53,899 nucleotides of DNA from RFPI01 sp964470195 (GTDB lineage Bacteria > Pseudomonadota > Gammaproteobacteria > Burkholderiales > Methylophilaceae), in assembly GCA_964470195.1 (NCBI GenBank), contig CAYYBG010000012.1, positions 1 through 53,899 of the forward strand, read 5' to 3'. Position 1 is the stretch's first letter. Every line of letters begins with the position of its first letter. Positions 18,289 to 26,468 of the stretch are shown here, piece after piece. Under the pieces are notes generated by a model. It worked only from the letters and a program-made list of their open reading frames with translations, was not told the DNA's origin and made no database searches. A program made the translations under genes and the position numbers.

Positions 18289-19458
18289 ATGAAGGATAAT
18301 TTAAATTCTAACTTGCAGTACGAATCCACAGAGGAGATATCGCTTGCCGATATCGTTGAGTCCATTCTAGAGAGCTGGAAGCTGCTTCTTGGCGCAGGTA
18401 TTGCTGGCGCGGTCCTGGGTTTGGGTGCCTGGTTTGCATTTGCTAATTATAAAGCGGAACTTCTTTTGCAAAATCATGGCGGCTTTGACATCATCTCCTG
18501 GCGCATCACCGAAAAGATCCTCCCCGATCTGGCGAGTGAGATGCTCGGAAAGAAGGCGGTCCCCGAAAACCAAGTTCCTCTCTACAGGAAAATCAGCAGC
18601 CCCGCCTGGTGGAGGAAAAATGTGCAGGTCAACTACGCGCTCACCAAAAGCGAGACAAAAAATTTGGTTGCCGTCGGAAAAGACTTGGACGCTGCTGCAA
18701 CAACCATTATTAGTTTTGGCATTAGCGCGTCCGCTCCCTCTGAAGAAAAGGCCCTAAACGAAGTTCGTGGCGTTGCTCAATTTATTAGAAATGCTGCATC
18801 CTACATCGCCATTAAAAACCTTATTAGCGACTACGAGACAAAGTCATTCAGCCAATTTGCAGAAATTCAGCAAAAGATTTCTGCTACCGAGATCGAGATC
18901 GGCTACCTCCAGGAGCGCGCCATGCACCTGGCGCAACTTCAAAAAAGCTACCCAAGTTCTACCGGCGTCACCCTGCAAATTCGGCAGATGCTTGATGCCA
19001 AAGATGATAGCTCAAAGTTTCTGCCGATTACCACCCAGATCATTGGGGTCAAAAACGACATCGCGGCCAGACATGAAAGCCTAAAGCGCCTCAATGATCA
19101 GTTGAACCAGGTCAAAACCTACAAGGTCTTCCTGGAGGGTGCCGCGCCGCTGATGAGCGGACGCTACGACGGCATTAGCATGGTGAAGGACCTCCTGGCC
19201 GTCGAAGAAAAGCTGCGCGCCAAGACCCCGCCCGGGGACATCAAGGCGCTCCAAAACCTGGACGCGATCCGGGCCCAATTCATCAACATCGAGGCGAGCT
19301 ATCGTAATCGCTTGTTCCAAAATACAGCCCCCAGTGCGACCAAAACCGGCATTCTAAACGCGACCGCCGGTGGGATCTTCGGAGTGAGCTTTGCGATGCT
19401 CGCATTTCTGCTGGGCAGGAGGGCCTTGAGAAGTCTGAGGTCCCCCGCCAAGAGCTAA
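18289..19458 (+). CDS. wzz: Wzz-type chain-length regulator
   Basis: 389-residue polysaccharide co-polymerase with the standard layout. A short cytosolic N terminus carries EEISLADIVESILESWK, a first membrane helix lies at about 34-54, a long coiled-coil periplasmic domain (about 55-350) follows, and a second helix is near the C terminus (about 355-375) with no kinase domain. The amino end matches the Wzz family pattern. It sets the modal chain length of the Wzy product. GC content jumps up compared with the EpsG-type gene across the intergenic gap. Which of the two polymerase sets it serves is unclear. Confidence 0.88.
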   Translation: MKDNLNSNLQYESTEEISLADIVESILESWKLLLGAGIAGAVLGLGAWFAFANYKAELLLQNHGGFDIISWRITEKILPDLASEMLGKKAVPENQVPLYRKISSPAWWRKNVQVNYALTKSETKNLVAVGKDLDAAATTIISFGISASAPSEEKALNEVRGVAQFIRNAASYIAIKNLISDYETKSFSQFAEIQQKISATEIEIGYLQERAMHLAQLQKSYPSSTGVTLQIRQMLDAKDDSSKFLPITTQIIGVKNDIAARHESLKRLNDQLNQVKTYKVFLEGAAPLMSGRYDGISMVKDLLAVEEKLRAKTPPGDIKALQNLDAIRAQFINIEASYRNRLFQNTAPSATKTGILNATAGGIFGVSFAMLAFLLGRRALRSLRSPAKS

Positions 19459-19633
19459 AAATCGGTGCTTCTCGGTATTACCAGAATGGACAACGAGCGA
19501 CCGGTCAAACCATCCGCCTTGAATGACCCACTAGTTTTGGCAGCGTTCTTAGGTAGTATTTGAGAATCGTGCTTAGCCTGTCAATTTAATCCACCAAGTT
19601 TATGTTTGACCCCAAGGGAATAAATTGCCAATG

Positions 19634-19658
19634 AAGCTGTTCATCTTGTGAACAGCTT
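19634..19658. promoter_or_regulatory. Perfect 10-bp inverted repeat, candidate operator of the EPS regulator
   Basis: AAGCTGTTCA (19634-19643), spacer TCTTG, TGAACAGCTT (19649-19658). It lies 55 bases before the ATG of the MarR-type regulator. A TATAGT at 19658-19663 could be the -10 element, which would put the palindrome over the -35 region, so autoregulation is plausible. No T-run follows, so a terminator for wzz is less likely. Confidence 0.5.
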
Positions 19659-19713
19659 ATAGTTTCTGATATCATCCACTCACTTAAATTTTGCCTAATG
19701 GTCAGAAAAACCC

Positions 19714-20151
19714 ATGCGTATTGGCGACAGCGAGCACGATCCCCATTCCTATACCTGCCTCCATCCGCACCCCCATCGCGATCTCCACCTGGAGCTCTTG
19801 CGCCTGATCGACGCCCACCCCACCTGGACCCAGCGCCAGCTGGCGAAGGCCCTAGGCGTGAGCCTTGGCAAAACCAACTACTGCCTGAGGGCCCTCAAGG
19901 AAAAGGGCCTCGTGAAGTGGGGTAACTTCACGCAAAACCCTAACAAGCTGGATTATTTGCATATCCTGACCCCAGAGGGGCTAGCCCACAAGCTGCGCCT
20001 CACCGTCCACTTCTTGCAACTCAAGGAGGCCGAGTATGAGCGGCTGCGAGCCGAAATTGCTGCCCTTCGCCAAGAATTACACCCCAACGGCACCGGTCTT
20101 GAGCAGGGCTTTGATATCGATAATCGTTCACTTACGCAGGTTGAGGTCTAA
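19714..20151 (+). CDS. MarR-type EPS-associated transcriptional regulator
   Basis: 145 residues. A winged-helix domain spans about 24-85 (LHLELLRLIDAHPTWTQRQL, AKALGVSLGKTNYCLRALKE, KGLVKWGNF, YLHILTPEGLAHK). A C-terminal helix (about 88-120, rich in Glu, Arg and Leu) is probably for dimerisation. This matches the EPS-associated MarR-like family found beside wzz and EPS genes in proteobacteria. The His-rich N terminus (HPHPHRDLH) is odd. It sits between wzz and the first sugar gene of cluster B and has its own palindrome upstream, so local control of the cluster is likely though unproven. Confidence 0.88.
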   Translation: MRIGDSEHDPHSYTCLHPHPHRDLHLELLRLIDAHPTWTQRQLAKALGVSLGKTNYCLRALKEKGLVKWGNFTQNPNKLDYLHILTPEGLAHKLRLTVHFLQLKEAEYERLRAEIAALRQELHPNGTGLEQGFDIDNRSLTQVEV

Positions 20152-20165
20152 GCGATGTGTGATGA

Positions 20166-20261
20166 GAGGACCCCATTCAGAGCAATCGTCTCAATGACAC
20201 GACAGGCCAGGTTGTGGTCTATGCACTAAAACCTGGTGAGGAACGCTACCAAGCGACTTGA
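20166..20261 (+). pseudogene. Possible 3' remnant of an unidentified gene
   Basis: A frame just after the regulator, following a TGA at 20163, gives a protein-like tail, EDPIQSNRLNDTTG and VVVYALKPGEERYQAT, ended by TGA. It has no start codon. It may be the end of a gene replaced when the AT-rich tviB set came in; I do not recognise the family. Confidence 0.3.
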
Positions 20262-20364
20262 CGCAGTAGAAGTGCAGCAAGTTGGTCACGTCCGAGATCG
20301 GGTATTAGCGGGCGTTAGTTTCTAAATTAGAGCGATTTAGAAGGTTTTTTAAATAAATAATTCT

Positions 20365-21678
20365 TTGAAAAATATTAACGTGAATATCAATGATAAAAAA
20401 ATAGCCATCATCGGGTTAGGATATGTTGGCTTACCTCTTGCTGTAGAGTTTGGTAAGGTGCGACCTGTTTTGGGTTTTGATATTAATCAGACTCGAATTG
20501 CTGAACTGTCTTCTGGAAAAGATAGTACGCTTGAGGTTACCACTAAAGATTTGGCTGAGGCATGTCATCTTGAATATAGTAGTGAAATTTCTAAACTATC
20601 AGAGTGCGGTGTTTTTATCGTTACAGTTCCTACGCCAATAGATAGTGCAAATCGTCCTGATTTGACTCCTATTATTAAGGCAAGTGAAACTATTGGTCAG
20701 ACTATTAAAGCGGGTTCGATTGTTATTTATGAGTCAACCGTTTATCCAGGTTGTACTGAAGAAGTCTGCGTTCCAATTTTGGAAAAGAAGTCCGGCCTAA
20801 AATTCAATCAAGATTTTTTCTGTGGGTATAGTCCAGAAAGAATTAATCCTGGCGATAAAGTTAATACGTTGACAACCATTAAGAAAATTACCAGTGGCAG
20901 TACAAAAGAGGCAGCAGACGCTGTTGATTCACTCTATGGCAGCATTATCAAAGCAGGTACGTGGAAGGCTGGTAGTCTAAAAGTAGCAGAAGCAGCTAAA
21001 GTCATTGAGAATAGTCAACGCGACCTTAATATTGCTTTTGTGAATGAATTATCAGTTATTTTCGAGCGCATGGGCATTGACACTCTGGAAGTGCTAGAGG
21101 CTGCGGGAAGCAAGTGGAACTTTTTACCATTTAGACCTGGAATGGTTGGTGGGCATTGCATCGGTGTGGATCCTTATTACTTGACACACAAAGCTGAAGA
21201 ATTAGGTTACCACCCGCAAGTTATTTTGGCTGGTCGTCGTATTAATGACAATATGGCGCGTTATGCTGCGCGCAATGTTATTAAACGCATGTTACAAAAC
21301 GGTATAGATGTAGCTCAAAGTAAAGTCGGCGTGATGGGAATCACTTTTAAAGAAAACTGCCCAGACATTCGTAATAGCAAAGTGGTGGATTTGATTAAAG
21401 AGCTACAGCAGTGGGGCGTCACTGTTGTTGTTACAGATCCTTGGGCGTGTGCGAAAGAGGTTCAAGATGAATATGGAATTGAATTAGGTGAGATTAGCTT
21501 CAATCAACCAGTTGATAGTTTGATCGTGGCTGTGGGTCATCAAGAATATCGTTCATTGAGCCCTGATGTTCTTAGGAGTTATTGCAAGCAGTCTCACCAA
21601 CCTGTTTTGGGTGACTTAAAGAGTCTTTATTCTCGTGATGACCTGCTTGAATTAGGCTTCACTATTTTTAGATTTTAA
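20365..21678 (+). CDS. tviB: UDP-N-acetylglucosamine/galactosamine 6-dehydrogenase (TviB/WbpO type)
   Basis: NAD-dependent four-electron oxidation of UDP-GlcNAc(or GalNAc) to the uronic acid, first step of the GlcNAc3NAcA route. 437 residues. IIGLGYVGLPLAVEFG at 15-30 binds NAD. The catalytic Cys265 lies in GGHCIGVDPYYLTHKAE, and KVIENSQRDLNIAFVNEL plus GSKWNFLPFRPG are typical of the TviB branch. The start is a TTG at 20365; a GTG 15 bases later (20380) is the alternative. With wbpB, D and E just downstream, UDP-GlcNAc is the likely substrate. It is clearly more AT-rich than wzz. Confidence 0.93.
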   Translation: MKNINVNINDKKIAIIGLGYVGLPLAVEFGKVRPVLGFDINQTRIAELSSGKDSTLEVTTKDLAEACHLEYSSEISKLSECGVFIVTVPTPIDSANRPDLTPIIKASETIGQTIKAGSIVIYESTVYPGCTEEVCVPILEKKSGLKFNQDFFCGYSPERINPGDKVNTLTTIKKITSGSTKEAADAVDSLYGSIIKAGTWKAGSLKVAEAAKVIENSQRDLNIAFVNELSVIFERMGIDTLEVLEAAGSKWNFLPFRPGMVGGHCIGVDPYYLTHKAEELGYHPQVILAGRRINDNMARYAARNVIKRMLQNGIDVAQSKVGVMGITFKENCPDIRNSKVVDLIKELQQWGVTVVVTDPWACAKEVQDEYGIELGEISFNQPVDSLIVAVGHQEYRSLSPDVLRSYCKQSHQPVLGDLKSLYSRDDLLELGFTIFRF

Positions 21679-21681
21679 CCA

Positions 21682-22635
21682 ATGATAATAAAAAACTTCG
21701 CTCTCATTGGCGCTGCTGGTTATATTGCACCGCGCCATATGCGTGCCATTAAAGATTTGGGTCATCAGCTTTCGGTGGCATATGATATCAATGATTCTGT
21801 TGGGATCATCGATAGTATTTCGCCACAAAGTGAATTTTTTACTGAGTTTGAGCGCTTTCTTGAGTATGCCAATCAACTGAAACGAAATTCTAAAACTGCA
21901 CTTGATTATGTTTCTATTTGTTCCCCTAATTATTTGCATCATGCTCATATAGCTGCAGGGTTGCGTTTAGGGTGTGATGTTATTTGTGAAAAACCACTGG
22001 TCCCTACTCCTCAATTGATAGGTGAGTTGGAGTTGTTGGAAAAAGAAACCGGCCGTAGAGTTTTTAATATCTTACAGCTACGTCATCATGATGCAATTTT
22101 AAAGTTGCGAAATAAAGTTGCGGTAGCGCCCAATGATAAAAAGTTTGATGTTGAATTAACTTATATCACCAGTCGCGGCAAGTGGTACATGGAGAGCTGG
22201 AAGGGTGACAATAGAAAATCTTTTGGTGTGGCTACTAATATAGGTGTTCATTTTTATGATATGTTGGGTTTTATTTTTGGTCAATTACAGAAAAATGTAG
22301 TTCACTATGCTGGTATTGATAAGGCGGCAGGCTATTTGGAATATGAGCGCGCCAGAGTACGTTGGTTTTTATCAATTGATGCCAATGATTTGCCACTTGA
22401 AGTGCGCGGCAAGAAATCAACTTATCGTAATATTGAAATTAGTGGTGAGCAGCTAGAGTTCAGTGAGGGCTTTACTGATTTACACACGGTCAGTTACCAA
22501 GAAATTTTAGCTGGGCGTGGTTATGGTTTAAAAGATGCTCGCCATTGTATTGAGACTGTTGACGTGATTCGAACTTCTCAGGTGGTTAGAGGTGAGGCTG
22601 GTGAGGCCCATCCATTTGTAAGAAATTTACTGTGA
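21682..22635 (+). CDS. wbpB: UDP-GlcNAcA 3-dehydrogenase (WbpB/WlbA)
   Basis: Gfo/Idh-family oxidoreductase of 317 residues that oxidises C3 of UDP-GlcNAcA to the 3-keto sugar. The N terminus FALIGAAGYIAPRHMRAIKD is the WlbA version of the Rossmann motif. CSPNYLHHAHIAAGL and CEKPLVPTPQLI carry the family EKP lysine (about residue 103), and ATNIGVHFYDMLGFIFG is the conserved catalytic His region. It starts 3 bases after tviB and is followed by the acetyltransferase, as in wbp/wlb loci. Confidence 0.93.
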   Translation: MIIKNFALIGAAGYIAPRHMRAIKDLGHQLSVAYDINDSVGIIDSISPQSEFFTEFERFLEYANQLKRNSKTALDYVSICSPNYLHHAHIAAGLRLGCDVICEKPLVPTPQLIGELELLEKETGRRVFNILQLRHHDAILKLRNKVAVAPNDKKFDVELTYITSRGKWYMESWKGDNRKSFGVATNIGVHFYDMLGFIFGQLQKNVVHYAGIDKAAGYLEYERARVRWFLSIDANDLPLEVRGKKSTYRNIEISGEQLEFSEGFTDLHTVSYQEILAGRGYGLKDARHCIETVDVIRTSQVVRGEAGEAHPFVRNLL

Positions 22636-22645
22636 GTTAATTATC

Positions 22646-23227
22646 ATGAATTACACCGTCCATCCAAGTGCTATCGTTGATGAGGGAGCTCAAATTGGTG
22701 AGGATTCACGTATTTGGCATTTTGTTCATGTATGTAGCGGCGCTCGTATTGGTCGAGGTGTTTCTTTAGGACAAAATGTTTTTGTCGGCAATAAAGTAGT
22801 TATCGGCGATAACTGCAAAATACAAAATAATGTTTCTGTTTTCGATAACGTCACCCTAGAAGACGGTGTGTTTTGTGGCCCGAGTATGGTCTTCACCAAT
22901 GTCTACAACCCCCGTTCTCTTATTGAGAGAAAAAATGAATACCGCGATACTCTTGTGAAAAGGGGTTCAACCCTAGGGGCAAACTGCACTATCGTATGTG
23001 GAGTAACCATTGGTGAATACGCCTTTATTGGTGCTGGTGCCGTTGTGAATAAAGACGTTAAACCATATGCCCTAATGGTAGGTGTACCCGCCAAACAAAT
23101 TGGTTGGATGAGCCAGTTTGGCGAGAAAATTCCTTTGCCACTTGCTGGCCAGGGCAGCTACACATGCTTGCACAGTGGACTGCAATATAACCTTGACAAC
23201 AATAACCTGAAACTAGTGAGCGCATGA
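22646..23227 (+). CDS. wbpD: UDP-2-acetamido-3-amino-2,3-dideoxyglucuronate N-acetyltransferase (WbpD/WlbB)
   Basis: 193-residue left-handed beta-helix (LbH) enzyme. Hexapeptide repeats run from about 10 to 150 (GAQIGEDSRIWHFVHVC, IGRGVSLGQNVFVGNKV, VIGDNCKIQNNVSVF, IGEYAFIGAGAVVNKD). It transfers acetyl from acetyl-CoA to the 3-amino group made by WbpE. It works after WbpE although encoded before it, as in Pseudomonas. Base composition rises in GC through this gene, so its 3' part resembles wbpE more than wbpB. It overlaps wbpE by 4 bases (ATGA). Confidence 0.93.
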   Translation: MNYTVHPSAIVDEGAQIGEDSRIWHFVHVCSGARIGRGVSLGQNVFVGNKVVIGDNCKIQNNVSVFDNVTLEDGVFCGPSMVFTNVYNPRSLIERKNEYRDTLVKRGSTLGANCTIVCGVTIGEYAFIGAGAVVNKDVKPYALMVGVPAKQIGWMSQFGEKIPLPLAGQGSYTCLHSGLQYNLDNNNLKLVSA

Positions 23228-24348
23228 GTATCCCGTTTATTGACCTTAAAGCCCAATACCATGCACTGAAGCCACAGATTCAAGCGCGTATAAATGCCGT
23301 CCTGGAACACGGCCAATATATTATGGGCCCCGAGGTGAAGGAGTTAGAAGATAAGCTAGCCACTTACACTGGCGCTAAACACTGCATCACCGTGGCCAGT
23401 GGCACGGAGGCACTGCTGATCAGCCTTATGGCGTTGGGCATTGGCCGGGGTGACGAGATCATCACAACACCCTTTACCTTTGCCGCCACGGTCGAAGTCA
23501 TCGTGCTGCTGGGTGCCACGCCTGTGTTTGTGGATATCGAGCCCGATACCTGCAATATCAATGCAGCGCTTATCGAAGACGCAATCACCCCCATGACCAA
23601 AGCTATCATGCCGGTGAGCTTGTATGGCCAACCCGCAGACATGGATGAGATTAACGCCATTGCCGCGCGGTACGGCGATATCCCCGTGATCGAAGACGCG
23701 GCGCAGAGTTTTGGCGCCACTTATAAAGGTAAGAAAAGCTGCAACCTCAGCACCATAGGTTGTACTAGCTTCTTCCCCAGCAAGCCCTTGGGTTGTTACG
23801 GCGACGGTGGTGCCATCTTCACCAATGACGATGCTCTGGCCCAAGCTTGTCGCGAAATCCGCGTGCATGGTCAAAGCCAGCGATACACCCATACCCGAGT
23901 CGGGGTGGGGGGGCGTATGGACACCCTGCAATGCGCCATCGTGCTGGCCAAGCTGGAACGTTTTGAGTGGGAGATCGAGCAGCGCCTGGTGATAGGTGCG
24001 CGTTACAACTCTGAGCTGGACCACATGGAATTCGCGCGTGTGGTTCAGCGATCCGACCGCACCAGCGTTTATGGGCAGTATACCGTGTTCTGCGATGACC
24101 GAGCGACCGTGCAGCAGCGCCTTTCTGTGGCGGGCGTACCCACGGCGGTGCACTACCCCATTCCGATGAATGAACAGCCCGCATACAGGCACCTCTGTTG
24201 TCCAGACTGTACACCAGTTGCGAGGCAGGTCGCCCAGACCGTTATTAGCCTACCAATTGGCGCAGATTTAAATATTGAAGACCAGTTGAGTATCTTCAAG
24301 GCCGTGACGCAAGCCGTAAATCCCGTAAATCGGCCTAAGGTAGGCTAA
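23224..24348 (+). CDS. wbpE: UDP-3-keto-GlcNAcA aminotransferase (WbpE/WlbC, DegT family)
   Basis: PLP enzyme that uses glutamate to aminate the 3-keto sugar. 374 residues. The internal-aldimine lysine is K187 in TSFFPSKPLG; VASGTEALLISLMALGIG, EDAAQSFGA and GRMDTLQCAIVLAKLE are DegT/DnrJ/EryC1 blocks. The start overlaps wbpD by ATGA, indicating coupling. It is far richer in GC than tviB and wbpB, suggesting a recombination joint inside the wbp set. It contains a G7 run near 23907-23913 (the VGVGGRMD segment). Confidence 0.93.
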   Translation: MSIPFIDLKAQYHALKPQIQARINAVLEHGQYIMGPEVKELEDKLATYTGAKHCITVASGTEALLISLMALGIGRGDEIITTPFTFAATVEVIVLLGATPVFVDIEPDTCNINAALIEDAITPMTKAIMPVSLYGQPADMDEINAIAARYGDIPVIEDAAQSFGATYKGKKSCNLSTIGCTSFFPSKPLGCYGDGGAIFTNDDALAQACREIRVHGQSQRYTHTRVGVGGRMDTLQCAIVLAKLERFEWEIEQRLVIGARYNSELDHMEFARVVQRSDRTSVYGQYTVFCDDRATVQQRLSVAGVPTAVHYPIPMNEQPAYRHLCCPDCTPVARQVAQTVISLPIGADLNIEDQLSIFKAVTQAVNPVNRPKVG

Positions 24349-24437
24349 ATCACCAAAACTGAAAGAAGTTTGTAAAAAATACCATCAGCACACTTCATCT
24401 GAATTCAAAAGCAAGCGGTGTAGAAGCGCGCCAAAAA

Positions 24438-24452
24438 ATGCATTCAATGCAT
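24438..24452. repeat. 15-bp palindrome before methyltransferase
   Basis: ATGCATT, one base, AATGCAT. It lies just upstream of the ATG at 24463 and could be a protein-binding site or chance; no function assigned. Confidence 0.4.
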
Positions 24453-24462
24453 GGAGACCTTA

Positions 24463-25269
24463 ATGAGTGACGAAATTAACGACTACCTGTCTGGAAAAAG
24501 ACTTTATGGAAATGATTTCACCCAAGACGAAATCAATGATTGGTATATTGATGAGTCAGAAGGATATGCCAATCTTGTTGTAAACAAAAATAATTCCTAT
24601 GTTTACGAGTATCACAAACTAAATTATTTCCATGCGTTTAGGTTCCTAAAAAAGCAAAATTTTAAAAGAGCGCTCGGAATCGGAAGTGCATATGGCGATG
24701 AATTCATACCAATTGCCAAAGGCATCGAACATATAACTATTCTTGATCCTTCTGACGCGTTTTCGGAGACTAAAAGCATAGCTGGTACGCCATGCACGTA
24801 TATAAAGCCTGAACGGTCTGGGAGGCTCATCTTCGAAGCCAATACATTTGACCTAATTACCAGTTTTGGCGCTCTGCATCACATCCCAAATGTAAGTTAT
24901 GTTTTGTCTGAATGCTACCGGTGCCTTAAACCAGATGGAGTGATGTTGATACGGGAGCCAATCTCATCAATGGGAGACTGGCGTGTCGGACGAAATGGAT
25001 TGACTAAGCGTGAAAGAGGAATTCCCGTTAGTATCTTTGACGATATCATAACTGAGGCGCACTTCAGAATTGTCAAAAAAACACTATGCGAATTCGCCCC
25101 TCTACAAAAAGTATTCAACAGGATCGGCGTTTGTGTGCACGACAACGCAATCCTCACCTTCGTTGATGGAATTCTAAGCAGAATTTTTTCATTTAACTTG
25201 CAGTATCATAGAATCAGTCTGCGTTCAAAAATAGCGCCAGGATCGGTCTTTTATCTGCTAACAAAATAA
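24463..25269 (+). CDS. Class I SAM-dependent methyltransferase
   Basis: 268 residues from the ATG at 24463, which follows a GGAG at 24453-24456; the ATG at 24451 is in frame but has no ribosome site. ALGIGSAYGDEFIPIA is the SAM-binding motif I, followed by ITILDPSD, and FDLITSFGALHHIPN, VSYVLSECYRCLKPDGV and MLIREP are Methyltransf_11 blocks. It may methylate a sugar of the cluster B glycan, but the acceptor is not readable. It sits between wbpE and wbpI, an insertion compared with the usual compact wbp order. Confidence 0.82.
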   Translation: MSDEINDYLSGKRLYGNDFTQDEINDWYIDESEGYANLVVNKNNSYVYEYHKLNYFHAFRFLKKQNFKRALGIGSAYGDEFIPIAKGIEHITILDPSDAFSETKSIAGTPCTYIKPERSGRLIFEANTFDLITSFGALHHIPNVSYVLSECYRCLKPDGVMLIREPISSMGDWRVGRNGLTKRERGIPVSIFDDIITEAHFRIVKKTLCEFAPLQKVFNRIGVCVHDNAILTFVDGILSRIFSFNLQYHRISLRSKIAPGSVFYLLTK

Positions 25270-25342
25270 ACCGCATAGCTTATAAATATTTTTAATGATC
25301 GACCGAGAGAGTATCTTGAATGAAAAACGATGATATACCCAC

Positions 25343-26434
25343 ATGAAACTCATAAAGATAGTGACAATCGTTGGCGCAAGGCCGCAATTTATAAAGGCAG
25401 CCGCGTTTGCTCGCGCGCTCAAAAAGAATTCGGGTACCCCTATTCGGCACACACTGGTTCATACTGGACAGCACTACGATGAGTTGATGTCAGATGTTTT
25501 CTTTCGCGAGCTAGACATTGGGATGCCAGATTTCAATTTGGCGGTTTCTGGAGGAACCCATGGTGCAATGACCGGAAAAATGCTCGAGCGAATCGAAGAA
25601 TTATTGATAAAGCTTTCGCCCGACTGGGTTCTTATTTACGGAGACACTAACTCCACCATTGCTAGTGCATTAGCAGCAGCGAAGCTTCACATAAGGGTCG
25701 CACATATTGAGTCAGGATTGCGATCATTCAATATGCGTATGCCTGAGGAAATCAATCGAATCGTGGCGGATAGGCTCTCGACGCTTCTATTCTGTCCAAC
25801 GGAGGCTTCAGTCGAGAACCTTCGTCTTGAGGGCATGACTCAGGGCGTTCATTTGGTAGGCGACGTAATGTATGACGTCGCCCTCCAGTTCGCGGAGGTT
25901 GCTGAACGCAAAAGCGCAGTTCTCTCTCGACTCGGACTGGAGGGAAGGCCATACGTGCTGGCAACCTGCCATCGGGCAGAAAACACAGATGATCCGGGTC
26001 GCCTAGCCGGCATTCTAAAGGCGCTTGACGTCATGACGCCAACGCACGCGGTGGTGTTGCCGCTTCACCCAAGGACACTCCATAAAGTTGATCAGATGGG
26101 CTTCCGGAACCTGCTGGGCCGCATCCAGATAATCGACCCGCTTTCCTATCTCGACATGGTGATGCTGGAAAAGAACGCCACCGTGATCGTTACGGATTCG
26201 GGGGGGGTGCAAAAGGAGGCTTTCTTCTATCAGGTGCCCTGCATCACCACACGCGATGAGACCGAGTGGGTTGAGACCGTTGAAACAGGATGGAACGTTT
26301 TGACCGGGGCCAACACAAACAGCATTTGCGCTGCATTTCAAAGCATCGGCCAACGCACTCCCAGCACTGTAAATCCCTACGGCGATGGTTATGCGGCTGA
26401 ACTGATCCTAAAATACATTCAGGCAGCTGTGTGA
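25343..26434 (+). CDS. wbpI: Non-hydrolysing UDP-N-acetylglucosamine-type 2-epimerase (WbpI-like), intact copy
   Basis: 363 residues of the WecB/WbpI GT-B fold. It has VGARPQFIKAAAFARAL, VHTGQHYDELMSDVFF, IYGDTNSTIASALAA, HIESGLRSFNMRMPEEINR, TCHRAENTDD and VTDSGGVQKEAFFYQVPC. Beside wbpA-E-type genes the expected reaction is UDP-GlcNAc3NAcA to UDP-ManNAc3NAcA, although a plain UDP-GlcNAc 2-epimerase cannot be ruled out. A broken second copy lies at 30686 in the same direction. A run of eight G at 26200-26207 sits in the DSGGVQ motif. Confidence 0.9.
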   Translation: MKLIKIVTIVGARPQFIKAAAFARALKKNSGTPIRHTLVHTGQHYDELMSDVFFRELDIGMPDFNLAVSGGTHGAMTGKMLERIEELLIKLSPDWVLIYGDTNSTIASALAAAKLHIRVAHIESGLRSFNMRMPEEINRIVADRLSTLLFCPTEASVENLRLEGMTQGVHLVGDVMYDVALQFAEVAERKSAVLSRLGLEGRPYVLATCHRAENTDDPGRLAGILKALDVMTPTHAVVLPLHPRTLHKVDQMGFRNLLGRIQIIDPLSYLDMVMLEKNATVIVTDSGGVQKEAFFYQVPCITTRDETEWVETVETGWNVLTGANTNSICAAFQSIGQRTPSTVNPYGDGYAAELILKYIQAAV

Positions 26435-26468
26435 GCTTTCGTCCCCGCAATATCAGCGTAGATCGTAT

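Noticed and set aside
23356..24192. 278-codon minus-strand frame inside wbpE
   Set aside because: Product is His/Gly-rich with no recognisable fold; GC-rich antisense artefact of a conserved gene.
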